Assembly (NCBI GenBank): GCA_001600615.1
Contig: BCKK01000002.1
Span: forward strand, 3,006,809 to 3,070,808
DNA: 64,000 nucleotides
Origin: Dioszegia crocea
Taxonomy: Eukaryota > Basidiomycota > Tremellomycetes > Tremellales > Bulleribasidiaceae
Reading direction: 5' to 3'
Shown here: piece after piece, positions 1 to 11,000 of the stretch
Layout: every line of letters starts with the position of its first letter
How positions within the stretch are numbered: the first letter of the stretch is position 1
Notes under the pieces: generated by a model
The model's input: the letters and a program-made list of their open reading frames with translations, nothing else
What the model was told of the DNA's origin: nothing
Database searches by the model: none
Program-made: the position numbers and the translations under genes

Positions 1-894
1 CCCACTCCCCCTCCCCGCGCCAAAGTCAACAACGTCTTTAAGCGCCTCGACCTCGTTGGCTCACTCTCCATGCTTCTAGCTATCGTCCTCCTCATACTCG
101 GTCTAACCCTTGGCGCATCGGACGGTTGGCGTACACCTCAATTCCTCGTCCCCTTCCTCCTATCCTTCGTCCTCTTCCCCTTCTTCTTCATCTGGGAATC
201 CCGAATTCCCACAGAATACGCCCTACTCCCACCGGCCACATGGCACATTCCCAACTTCACCGTCCTGATCGTTTTCGCCCTATACATCTACTCGTGGTGG
301 TCGGTCAACTTCCTAGCCTTCGTCGAGACCTTTGTCCGCGTACATGGTGACCTACCCATCATCGCCGCCGTCCGCGTTCTACCCCAAGGAATCGCCGCAG
401 GAGCCATCACAATCTTCCTCACTCTTTACCCACAATACGTCTCGCGTCCCCGATGGCCCATTGTCGGCGGTATCATTGCCGGTCTGGTCGGCTACATTCT
501 CTTTGTCGTATCGGGCGGCGGCGAGGGCAACGACTACTGGCGATACATCTTCACTGGCAATATCATCGGGTCAGCCGGTACCATGCTCGTCTTCACAGCG
601 ACCAACGTTGGCATCATGACCTCTGTACCCCCCGAAATGGCCGGTGTGGCGGGTGCAGTCTTACAGGTGGCGCTTCAGGTGGGATCGGCGGTGGCGCTCA
701 GCATCCAGGCGGGTCTGCTCACTATTGAGCCTGGAAATCTGGAGAATTGGGTGAATGTTCGCACGTCATTCATCTTTGTCATTGGATGGGGAGTGGTCTG
801 GCTTGCCGGCTTCCTCATCTTCTACAAGCCCGGAAGGAAGTTGACACCGGAAGAGAAGGCGGAGCAGGGTGAGAGGGTAGTGGTTCATGTTTAG
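1..894 (+). CDS. MFS transporter, C-terminal half (5' end outside window)
   Basis: The reading frame is open from base 1 without a start, so the gene enters from the left, and it ends at a TAG (892-894). About 297 residues are visible. They form a chain of hydrophobic segments, beginning with an amphipathic stretch of the FKRLDLVGSLSM type followed by LLAIVLLILGLTLG. This is the usual seventh-helix region of fungal major-facilitator drug-efflux (DHA) proteins. A short basic tail (KPGRKLTPEEKAEQGE) follows the last helix and would lie in the cytosol. The segment has no intron. The substrate cannot be read from this half; export of a toxic or secondary compound is the family default and is an inference. 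It converges with the F-box gene downstream. Confidence 0.85.
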   Translation, partial: PTPPPRAKVNNVFKRLDLVGSLSMLLAIVLLILGLTLGASDGWRTPQFLVPFLLSFVLFPFFFIWESRIPTEYALLPPATWHIPNFTVLIVFALYIYSWWSVNFLAFVETFVRVHGDLPIIAAVRVLPQGIAAGAITIFLTLYPQYVSRPRWPIVGGIIAGLVGYILFVVSGGGEGNDYWRYIFTGNIIGSAGTMLVFTATNVGIMTSVPPEMAGVAGAVLQVALQVGSAVALSIQAGLLTIEPGNLENWVNVRTSFIFVIGWGVVWLAGFLIFYKPGRKLTPEEKAEQGERVVVHV

Positions 895-1286
895 AATAGA
901 TACGACTTAGATCAGATAGAATGTGCACTCTCATACTGTAGCTATTAGATTATAGAGATTGAACAAATTAATATGTATATCAGATGAACATGACCTTGGA
1001 TGCGAATGTCATGAAATAAGCCTGACGCAAGACTAGCCAAGAGTTCCAATGTGGATCTTCCAACTCGACTCGTCTTAACGAGTTGGAAGTGAAAGCGGCA
1101 TCTTCTTGCCCTGTAAGATATTAGCTCACCCCGTTGACCTGTCGGCTCTTCTCGCCTCCGGCTCGCCTATCATCGGGTGCGCTTTTCGCACACAGTACTT
1201 CGAGGGGTCGGCAGCAGGACGGCTTCGTTAAAAAGTCTGCATGATCAAACCAAGTCGTAATGCCACCCCTAAACACAGCCCAAAGC
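895..1286. other. Convergent intergenic region
   Basis: This holds the 3' ends of the MFS gene and of the oppositely transcribed F-box gene. The part after 894 is AT-rich, as expected of a 3' UTR. I see no conserved open frame, tRNA or repeat. Confidence 0.5.
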
Positions 1287-2875
1287 CTAATTCGGAAGAA
1301 GGTCACAGACCACCTCGCCCTTCTCAATCCGGATAGAACCCACCACCCAGCACTCCCTAATACGATTGACCCTGTCGCTGATGAGCATGTCTCGCTTCAC
1401 TGAAGTCTTAAAAGCACTCACGGTCCGCCCGGGACTTGCACAGGCACCGCATAGTCTTTAAGCATGTATGAAAGTCGAGTTTTGAAGCGCCCGAGATGAC
1501 AGCCTGGGTGTGGATGCGCGCCGCACAGTTCTGAGAGGTCCTCGTCGGACAAATCTCCAATGGCAAAGGCGCGGAACTGGCTCAGGAAGTCGGAAATTGT
1601 CACGCCATCCCTGTATGTCGTCAGATTGAGCATAGGCTTAAGGGAAGGAGACGACTTACTTGTTTGTAATCTTGGTGGAGAGAGAGGCTATACACACGCG
1701 AAGCTCCGGTACCTGATGATGATCAGCATGATGATGATCGCCGTATTTGGAGATTGGACATACAGGCGGATTGGTCCTGCAGACATCAGCACGCGTTCAC
1801 CACAAAATACTTTGACGAAAAATCAAACTCACGCAAACGCTCTCGCAAGCAGCGGATGATTGACAAGCTCAGTCATGACGAGACTATTCTTGGCATTCCC
1901 TTTGGCATCCAACTGAACATCCCAGTCAATCCCCTCGGCCGGGTACTGGGTAATCCGAGGCGTCGTCACGAGATGCGGCTGGAGTGATAATCTTCCAAAG
2001 AGGAAGTGCTGGAATTGGACAGAACCAAATTCGACCAGGAGGGGGTGAAGAGCCGGTCGGACTGGGACCCGATCACGATTTTTCCAACTGAGCGGGAGGA
2101 GGTGAGGGGTGATTTTGGGTAGGTTGGATTTCTTCGATTTGGATTTGGAATTAGGAGGTTGTAGAGGTGGGAAGAAATCAGCGGGTGGAGGGTGGCCCAT
2201 TAGGGAAGTGAACGTCTCTTGCATTAGGGCTGCGACGAGGTCCAAGGGTTCGGGGACGGCGTCTCCGTTCCATGGATCGTCATCGTCTTCGTCTTCGTCA
2301 AATTCGTCCTCGTCGTCATCTTCATTATCGTCGTCCTCATCATCTTCAGACCCGTCTTCGTCCTCTTCGTCCTCATCGTCCTCTTCCTCATCGCTGTGAT
2401 TGCCGCCGCAAGGGCAAGGAGTCTTGCTCATCTTTTCCTTGAAGTACTGGCAGTGCTCCAGGACAGCCTGGGGTGTGGGTAAGAGATCCCCAATCGCACT
2501 ACTCGCTATTGAATTAGTATGACACCGTGGCACATATCTCGCAGACTAATACTGACGCGGTAGAGCAAACTGAAAGCATCTCGGCACTCTGCACCTCCTT
2601 CGGTGCTTCAACACGCTCGCAAGGACAACTCTCCACTCCCTCTAATCCGTCACAGGACGACCGATGCCGAGAGATAAGCAAAGCTGCCTCCACTTGTTAT
2701 CATCGAGATACAAGGCGCGGGATGAGCGGCAGATCTTGCTAAGTACGATATGGTCCTTTGGGTTTCTGATGTGGGAGCTGATGATGATCCTGGAGCATCA
2801 GTTATGAGCCATTGTGCGTGACGGTGCGTAAGTGAGAGCTCACCACACATCAGAGGGGATATCCGAAGCCAGCAT
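1287..2875 (-). CDS. F-box protein with acidic tract and DUF6699-like C-terminus; one in-frame TAG
   Basis: Proposed exons are 2875-2844, 2789-2557, 2505-1833, 1776-1660, 1610-1422 and 1356-1287, giving 437 codons. Residues 1-60 read as an F-box (MLASDIPSDVW then KDHIVLSKICRSSRALYLDD). A W-R-x-L-C segment and a later WRVVLASVLKHRRRC follow, as in basidiomycete F-box proteins. A CPCGG motif leads into a run of about 50 Asp/Glu residues. The last 130 residues (ATNPPVCPI, DGVTISDFL, WVVGSIRIEKGEVV) resemble the basidiomycete DUF6699 family; that assignment is from memory and tentative. Exon 2 has an in-frame TAG at about 2644. Removing a 48-nt GT-AG segment would avoid it but would delete conserved residues. 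The likely role is as substrate receptor of an SCF ubiquitin ligase. Alternatives are a pseudogene, a sequence error, or two genes, the second starting at 2431. Confidence 0.5.
2276..2395. repeat. Trinucleotide-rich tract encoding an acidic run
   Basis: An imperfect TCN/GAN trinucleotide tract lies within exon 3 of the F-box gene. On the minus strand it encodes a nearly unbroken Asp/Glu run. The poly-Ser open frame on the other strand is only its mirror. Confidence 0.7.
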
Positions 2876-3180
2876 ACTGTCTAGAGGCTAGTATAGCCCT
2901 TGTAGTCGTTGATGAGGAGCGTGAAGTGACCGCCAGATGTCCGCAGCAGCTCCGCTTCCGGCGGAAAGAAAGTGTCTCACCCTTACGTCATTCCCGGCAC
3001 CGCTTCTCTCGCCTCGACCGCTTCCTTTTCACGGGTATTCTCATCATCTTGGCATTACCATCCCATACACTACGCAGAGCGGTGCTATCAGTCGCCACCC
3101 GTACCATACTCGTACGCACATACATAGCGATTGGGCGATATCGAATCCACCCCTCACTCGTCCAATTACCACCACAAACC
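2876..3180. promoter_or_regulatory. Divergent promoter region, F-box gene / PIL1
   Basis: About 300 bases separate the two start codons. The half nearer PIL1 is pyrimidine-rich, as is common in basidiomycete leaders. No specific factor site could be assigned. Confidence 0.4.
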
Positions 3181-5800
3181 ATGCGCTCTTCGTCCGGCGG
3201 CAAATTCTCTCTCGGCTCAGCGTTTGGACGCCGAGATAAGCACGACCGCACTGGCTCGTATTCTGGCAATGACTTTGGTGTCCCAAATACTGCCGAGACA
3301 ACACAAACCAACTCCAGGATTAACGGTGCCGCCTTCAATGAGCCCGACTCGCCCAATGCTCGGAGCGGAGGAGAGGGTGGCGGCAGTGGAGGTGGGGTGC
3401 AGCTTAAGAAGCTTGGAAAGACCTTTGCGCATAATAACTTGCTGCCTGGTCTGGGAAATAAGGATCTGAAGGCGTTGCAAGAGTAAGTATGGACAAACTG
3501 GGATAGGGGGCCAGAGCTGACTCGAATAGTGTTATCGCTGCCGCGAAGGGGGTGCTGTCAAATACCGAGAAACTTGCCATTGGTGCGTTGATTTGTGGGG
3601 TTAGACCACCTCGGCCAAAGCTGATATGGTAGAAACACAGAAGGCAGCCTCAGTCCTTCCAAATTATGGGCTACAAGAGGGCCCAGACCTCCAAGACGTC
3701 CTCACCCAATCCTCCCATCTCCTCAATCACTTCTCCGCCGCTCTGAACGTCTACGCCGAGCGTCAAGTATCACTACGAGGCTCATACAAGAAGATCAGAG
3801 ATCGAGAGGAGACTTTCTCTGAGTTACGGAGTCAACGGCGGTCGACCGGCTCAAAGGCAGAGACGGCGGAAAGGAAGCTTGCCAAGATGGGTCCGGAGAA
3901 CAAGGGGTTGGTTTCACAGACTGAGTTGCTAGAAAGGCTCAGGCAGGAGATGCGGACGATGGATTCTGAGATTGTGAAGGAGGAGACGGCACTGGGTGAT
4001 TTCAAGCGACAGTGAGTGGTTTAGATCAGGCGAGAGGCTTGGTGCTGACTGTCAGAATTGTCAAGGAGGCCTTCATGTACAAGTTCTCGGGTCTCGAGGA
4101 GCTCGGAGAGAAATTGTGCATCATTGGAGAAATGGGTAAACTTGTCATTGATGAGATTCCCCTCGAGGAGACGCCAGTAGGCTATGGCCGAGCGCCATAC
4201 GGAGGATTCACCAAGACTGAAACTGCTGTTGAAGAGGCCGGGCGATGTGTGAGTTATTTACAGATATAATCATGGGCATAGCTGACTTGTCCAGCTCGGC
4301 CAAGTGAAATTCGCAGCCGTGGAAACAACCCTCAAACCCTCTCACCTCCCCCACGCACAGCATCTTCCAGGCCGCACTTCCGTCTTGCACCGTCAAGAAT
4401 CCATCTCTGCCGCCGAGGAATTTGCACACTTCCCAGCGGGGATGACATCCCCACAAACACCCGGCCGACAGGACAGCTTCGCTTCACCGCCCAATGGCGG
4501 GGCGTATGGGCTCGACGAAAACCCATACGGCGGGATTGACAACCGGGCTACAAACAGCCATAACGCGTATGGCGAGTATGGTGGTGTTCGAGGAGACAGC
4601 GAGGGCGACTCTCGTCGTCAGACATTTTGGCAGGGACCAACAGAGGATGCGCTCCGGCAGCAGAATCGGGCTTCGGACGGGATTGAATATGCTCAATCTC
4701 GGATCGCGTCCATGTACGGTCCTCCCCTTGTGAACGGAAATGGAGGAGTGCCGGGCGAAAGGGGTCCAGCGGTGTCATTCGGTGCCCTTCCCACGCCTTC
4801 GAACCCCCATCCCGTCGCCGAAGAAGCCGAGGGTCAGGATTACGAGCACCAGCAGCAAGCTGAGCTGGACCGGCACCACGAGCATGAGCAGGCTGCCTGG
4901 CGAGAGCAGTCTGACCAAACGCCTGTCGCCGGTCAACACGATGCCCCTCTTCCTAATCCGTACGACACCGAACGTACTGGCACCGACCACCCTGCAGCCC
5001 ACTTTGCGATGTCCCCTCCTTGGCAGCCCCTCAATGTCAAGCGTGACAAATCCATCACTCCAGAACCGCGAGCACTCCACGACCCGCCGGTCGCTCCATA
5101 CATCAGTGAGCCGACGACCGACTCGGCCACCGGTCCCGGATATACCCAATCGGACTATCACTCCGAGGCTCACTCTGCTGCTCCCTCTGAGCTTATCCCT
5201 CCCCCCTCTATGGCGCAATTACACGCTAGAGCTCCAACTCCCGGTACAGAGGGTTTCCGGACTCCTGCCGAATCCCCAAGCCTTGATACTGCAGCTTCCT
5301 ACACGCATTCGGCACCTACCATCCCAGCATTCTCACAATTCGCATTGCAACCCCCAATCGCCACACCCACGGCACCAACACCACCATCTCCACCCCTCCC
5401 AATTCCCGTCCCGGGCTTTGCGGGCGGAGCACGTCCGGCTTCTCCTTCAGCGATGAGCCCAGGAGCTGGAAAGATGTCGGCGGGGGCATTCAGGAAGGCT
5501 GCGCCGAGGCGGAGCGAGACAGCTGCGACTGTCAATGGAGATGAAGAGGGGTCAGGTAGTGATGTCGGGAGAGGGTCGAGAAGGCTGCCTGTTCCTCCCG
5601 GAGGATATACACCAGGAGTGGCTGGTCCGAGCGGGATGGTTTCGCCCGGTCTGAACGCTCCAGGAGCTTGGCCAGATGAGAAACGGACTTTGATGGGTCA
5701 GAAACAGGATGATGTGGCGGGTGTTGAGGACGAAAGAGGTGCCCCGCCTTCGTATGCCCATGGTGCATCCGCGGGTCAGCACGATGAAAGTCTGAGATGA
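3181..5800 (+). CDS. PIL1: Eisosome core component, Pil1/Lsp1 family, with long disordered tail
   Basis: Exons are 3181-3482, 3530-3582, 3633-4011, 4056-4248 and 4295-5800, giving 810 residues. After a Gly/Ser-rich leader, residues 70-320 carry the Pil1/Lsp1 F-BAR signature in family order: LQDVIAAAKGVL, DLQDVLTQSSHLLNHFSAAL, YKKIRDREETFSELR, ERKLAKMGPENKGLVSQTEL and a TALGDFKRQ-type helix end. Such proteins assemble on the inner plasma membrane to form eisosomes/MCC furrows that respond to membrane tension and sphingolipid kinases. Family members are usually about 300-400 residues. Here a single 1.5-kb last exon adds nearly 500 residues rich in Pro, Ser, Gln and His, without an evident domain. 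Whether it corresponds to Pil1 or Lsp1 cannot be decided. Confidence 0.9.
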
Positions 5801-6171
5801 TGTTGTGGAGAAGGAAGGACTTGGGCGATTAGGATTTGCAGAGAGCAGCGGGGATCATAGAGGGTGGTGATTTTGTTGGGTATCGTATAGGAATCATGCA
5901 CATCAGGAGTAACGCAGAAATGCGTATTCATCGGTATAGACTATGTAAAACATCGAAGGATAGTGAAATATGAGGAGAAAAGAGGAAAAGACAGTATGAT
6001 TGACCCCCTAATGTAAAAAAAGCCCAGACGTAAAAAGTAGATGTTCCCCAGTGCCAGCGCCCATCCTTGCAACCCTCCCTATTCTTTCCCGTGGCTGCAA
6101 GCCCATACCTTGCTGATTGCCCCTTGCCAACTCTCATCTCCGACTGCGTTATGCATTGGGGCGATCAATCT
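5801..6171. other. Convergent intergenic region PIL1 / HP1
   Basis: These are the 3' UTRs of two convergent genes. There is an AT-rich stretch around 5930-6030. Nothing else was recognised. Confidence 0.5.
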
Positions 6172-7426
6172 TCAGCAGGTTGTTTCCATCTGGAAAATCA
6201 GCAAGCTTCCTTCCAAGGCCCAAGAATGGCCCTGTTGCAAGTAGACACGGCCGACAAACCTCAGATGAGCCTCGTAGAATCGTAGAACCTGGCGAAGCAT
6301 CAGCTTTTGTCCATGGCTCAAAGAGCAATGCATTTGAAAGACGCTTACCTGCTGTGGACATTTATCGTATGCGATTTCTCTCTCCAGACTGATTTTCTCA
6401 TTGCCTTTCCTGAATCCGTCAGCACACACTGTCGACCCCAACAGAAAATCTCCACAAAGGGACAGACCACTCACATGGTGATATACACCAACAGCGTCCC
6501 GCGTTCATTCCTAATGACCGTATCGACATTCAGAACGATATCCTCCCAACTCGTCAAATGATCATACTTCTCCCACCCGTCTGTATGTGTCTGAGAATAC
6601 CTCGGCTCTTCCTCATACTCTTCATCGCTCGCCGCGGCCTTACGCTTCCTCTGACCACCAGCATTCGCAGAGACATGCACTGCCTTCCCCCGTCCTCCCG
6701 TACTTTTACCCTTACCGCCCGTCGCCTGCGCAGCTGGGGCAGGCTGAGGAAGGGCGGGCGCACCGGCACCGCCTTTTGGCGTGGAAGATGAGCTAGGCGC
6801 CATCTTTGCCTTTTTAGCAGCGGGCGCCACTGCGAGTGTGGAAGAGGTGATGGAATCTGCTTTGGTCGCGCGGTTGTTGCCAAGTTTGGCATCTAAAGCG
6901 GCTTTGCGAGAGACCTGGAACGCCTTGACTAGAGCTTTGGCATGACCCCTGCGTGGACATCAGCGAGATGTTCACTCCCTTGAGGTATAGCCCTGAGAAA
7001 TGTCGACAGAGGCTTACAAGTTCTCTTCCGGTTCCCACGTCGCTTGTCCATTGTAGTCTTTCCATTTGACCAAGACTGCGAAACGTATCAGCCAACCCTC
7101 TTTGTCTTGACCACCCAATTCAGCCCAATACTCACACTCATTCTTGCCCTTCTGAATCACATCAGCCTCCGATTCTTTCCTCTCGGAAAATACACATTCA
7201 AACACAAGGAACTCACCTTATCCACACGTTGACCCTCAATAGCCTCAACCTCGTACTCCTTGTCCTCATCTTCGTCATCTTCCGACTCCTCAGACTCCTC
7301 GCGTGTGGCCGCACCGCCGTTCCCTCCTTGCTTACTGGCCCCTCCGGCCGAAGCGCCATTCGCGCCTGAATCTCTCCTCACGCCCTGACCACCCACTGTG
7401 ACCCCTGTCGCCTGATTCCGAGCCAT
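6172..7426 (-). CDS. HP1-type heterochromatin protein (chromodomain plus chromoshadow domain)
   Basis: Exons are 7426-7217, 7151-7136 (16 nt), 7075-7018, 6948-6475, 6409-6349 and 6288-6172, giving 311 residues. An acidic segment precedes a chromodomain at about 57-105 (EYEVEAIEGQRVDK, then FLVKWKDYNGQATWEPEENL). The three aromatic-cage positions that bind methylated H3K9 are present (Tyr58, Trp80, Tyr83). A basic Lys/Ala/Gly hinge follows. The chromoshadow domain is at about 226-285 (TSWEDIVLNVDTV, CPQQ, VLRFYEAHLRF) and would dimerise and bind PxVxL partners. This is a Swi6/HP1-type reader of heterochromatin. The start is uncertain: 7426 is the first good ATG, but the frame stays open upstream to about 7880 without an ATG. 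Introns 7135-7076 and 6348-6289 are both 60 nt and stop-free. Confidence 0.88.
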
Positions 7427-8070
7427 AGTATTTGTCTGTTCTGTAGATGCGCTATCACTGGCGATGTGATTATCTGATGGCTTCCCTTTCAGCGCGAGCG
7501 AGCCGTATGTGCGCCCTGACGCGTTCTGGTCGTTCGTCGCGGGCAGAGAAATGCTCGATGATGCCGTGGGAGTGAGTTGGGGGTCAGAGTCGCGTGTAGT
7601 ATTCACAGTTTGGTCAGACGCGGGGGTAGGAAGTGGTGCCTTGCGAGGAGAAACCGGTAATAATCGAGAGAGGGCGGAAAGGATTCGGGTGGAGATCTTC
7701 TTGGGGGTGAGCTCTGCCGTTTTGGGGTAAGCGTATACGACCGTGTGGGCAGTCGTGCTACAGATAGGAGGTGAGTGCTGTAGAGAGCTGGGAGTGATGG
7801 AGTGACGCGAGGCATGGGGGGGCCCGACTGCAAGGCGCGAGATGGGAGCGACACCGAAATTACGTTATCAGCCAGTGGCGGAAACTATGAGAAAGGATCA
7901 ACAAACAATATTGCAAGCGTCTGCAAGCGTCACGTCGACATTAGCCCTGGGAGGTATACTGATACTCTGTCCCAAGGCAGATTACAGGACACGATACATG
8001 ACTATTACACTGATCTAACGACAAGCAGGAAAAAAGACCGGAAACTGAAACTACCACTTGACGCCCGCGC
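7427..8070. other. Region between Bye1-like 3' end and HP1 start codon
   Basis: It contains the HP1 promoter/leader. From about 7880 to 7427 the minus strand is open in the HP1 frame and reads as plausible protein (TAELTPKKISTRILSALSRL, VSPRKAPLPTPASDQTVN). I found no in-frame ATG and no convincing upstream splice that would supply one, so it is left unannotated as coding. Confidence 0.45.
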
Positions 8071-11000
8071 TCAATAACCTCCTCTGCCCGATCCACCCCC
8101 ACCGCCTCTCTTCCTAGATCCCCAGCCTTGATCGCTTTCAACAGGCTTAAACCGCTCCCTCTCTCTTCCCTTCTCTCTTCCATCTCCACCGCCGGCACCA
8201 CCTCGATTACCCCGCCCACCACTTTCTCGACGTTCATCCCATCTCTGACCCCCTTGATTTGGGCCTGGACCTTGACTATACTGTCCGTATCCTCCTGCTC
8301 CTCCTCCGCCCGGACCCCCATATGCTGGAGGTCCCGGTGGCACATTCCAACCATACGCCTGCGGTGTACCCTGGGGATATGGCGCAGAATGACCGTGTCC
8401 CTGGCTTGGACCGCCGTACTGATCATATCCCCCTCCTTGGCCCTGAGCCGAAGGCGTCCATGCTGAATATCCCGGCATAGACCCCGGAGGACCGGTGATG
8501 TGTGGCTGCGAATGTGAGGGCTGATATGGCGGATAAGGTGTCGATCCTCCAGCTCCGACATGCGTTGCCGGAGAGTATCCGGTCTGGGGGTGGGGCGGTG
8601 TAGCAGCTGGGAAAGGTGCAACAGGTATTGTTCCAATACTCCGCATGAGCGCTTCAAGATTTTGCGCCTTGAGAAGCTCACTCGCCGAGGTGATGGAGCT
8701 TGGAGTCGGGGGTGCCATAGGTGATTGAGAGGCGAAGCCGGGGCCTGTTTGTGGGGGATATTGGGGTGCGATACCGGTAAGAGCGGGAGCAGAGGGGGTA
8801 GGTAATTCTTCTCGAGCAATGACAACGACGAGGATCCACATTGGTTTATCTCGCACGGTAGGGATGGTGAGGCCATCAAGCAAGTCGAGGAAGTCTGGAT
8901 ATTTGTCGGCTGGCCGGAGAGGAATGGCATAGACGTCTTTTGCAGCTCTGGGCGGTGGGGTTGGGCCGTAGGGTAGGCAAACGGCATATCGACTATATCT
9001 CATCAGCCGAGGATTTCCCACTAACATAAAGAGTACTTACTCTCGCGAAACGTAATCCTCCAACAAACCCTGATAGACAGTCTCGACGCCCTCTCCCTGC
9101 CCATCCTCCATCGTCAACCCCATAGCGAATACGTCCCACTTGGGACTCAGCCGCATTTGGCTCAAGAAGGATTTCCCGGCCGCACTCGGCACTCGCCCCG
9201 TCCACTCAAGCGTATCGCCAGGGAGTATAAACCGCCATTCGTCTTCGGCGAAAAGTTGGCGATTGGGCGGCAAGGTCGATAATGCTCGAGCTTGGAGATG
9301 GGGAGTAGGCGCAGCGCGATCGTTGGGATTAATCAACTAAGATGTCAGCTAAAGTCGCCCAACTAAAAGTACATTCAACTTACACCTCGGGAAAAGATGA
9401 CGGGCCTCTTCTGATATATCTCCATTGGGCTCAACTCCTTCTCCTTCTCTGCGACCAGCTCCGCACCGTGATAATCGCCCATACCGGCCGAATCGTCAAC
9501 TTGCATAAAGTCACTCAGGTCCAGCGTGGACTGATCGACGCCCAAGTCAACATGTATCGATTCGGGTGTATCGGTCGAGAAATCGATAATTTCCTGATCG
9601 GCATTCCCACCTGCTGATGCACCCCACGCTGACGTGAGGCTAAATGCAGGTTTGACGGGTGATGGGACTGCAGGGCTCGGTGGCATCTTACTGCTATCCC
9701 TGCGGACAATGGGTGAGGCAGTATTGGAGCCGGGCGCGGACTCTGAGCCTGAGCGAACACCGAATATAGGAGCTACAGGTCCCGTAGGATTGGGCATGGT
9801 AGCGATAGGTACGGGTGAGTCCGATGTGTTCATCCCAGAACCAGGAGAGTTCATCTGCTGATTCTGAGTCTGAGCCAAAGCCTGTATTGACGCTTCAGCC
9901 ATACTATCCCGCCTTTCCTTCGCTTCCTCCTCCTCTCGCGCCTGAGCCCGTACTGCATTCCGCCTGGACTCTTCTTGATCCCTCTCGGCCGCTCGGGCCT
10001 GTTCGACCCGCTCCATCCCCTCTCGACCCATAATCACTCCGCCTTGGAAATCATCCTTCTGTCTGACAGTCTGCTGTAGACTCTCTCTCCTTGCCTTTTC
10101 CCGCTCGTCTGCCCGGGCCTGAGAGGCGAGATCCGCAGATGAGAGAGTGGCGACCTGGGAGGGGCCCAACTCTCGGGACAGAATGGCGGTCTTGGTGCTT
10201 TCTTGCAGGTGCGGTAAGAGAGACGAGAGGAGCATGGAATATTGACCCCTGACAGTCGTCAGCTAGTGGTCATCTCGGTTTTAACCAGGACTCACTTGTA
10301 TCTCTGACCTGCGGTCTCTTTGCCACCAACAACCTCCTTAAATCCTGCAAATAGCCCTGCCTCCAGCTCTACCGCATACTCCTCCGCCTCATCCCCCTTC
10401 ATGCCCTCTCCAAAGAACTTGCGCACCACCTCAGTGAGCTTGTACAGCACGTGCTGTCGTGCAGGTGGGAGTGTAGGCTTCTTCCCGCCCGGCGCAACAT
10501 CATTGCCTCCCTTCTTGGCGGAGGCAGACGGACCGGGTTTCCCAATCGATGACCGGGATTTCAACGGGACCCGAGCGGCAGGAGTGGCCTGTGAGGGACC
10601 CTGGTCTTTGTTGTAGAATTGGCTGCCGGGCACAGTTTGCCGAGAAGCTTTGGAAGGGCGAGGCTTCTTGATGGGTCGGCGTCGGGATGCGGAGCGGGCA
10701 GAGGAACCCGAGTCTGAGCCAGAAGACTCTGTACCATCTGAAGCTGATGCTGAGCCGTCTTCAGAGCCGGACTCAGACGCGCCTTCGCCGTCCCCATCAG
10801 GGATGTCTGAAGCACGTCGAGTTGGGTCTGTTGACGATGGTTTTGCGGGTTTGGAAAGGGGTCGTTTGCGCTGATCATATTAGAGTGTACTCTCTTACAG
10901 AGGAGACAGGCGAGCGGAGACTTACAGGTATTGTCTTTTTAATCCTGGGTGGAGCTGGGATCAGGCCGGGAGGTGGCGATGGTGAGCGGAAGGTCGAGAC

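Noticed and set aside
2109..2399. Plus-strand poly-Ser open frame
   Set aside because: It is the mirror of the Asp/Glu-rich exon of the F-box gene on the other strand.
1720..2800. TGATGAT-rich stretches as possible C/D-box snoRNAs
   Set aside because: They fall in His/Asp codons of the F-box gene or at a splice acceptor, and no matching D box or terminal stem is present.
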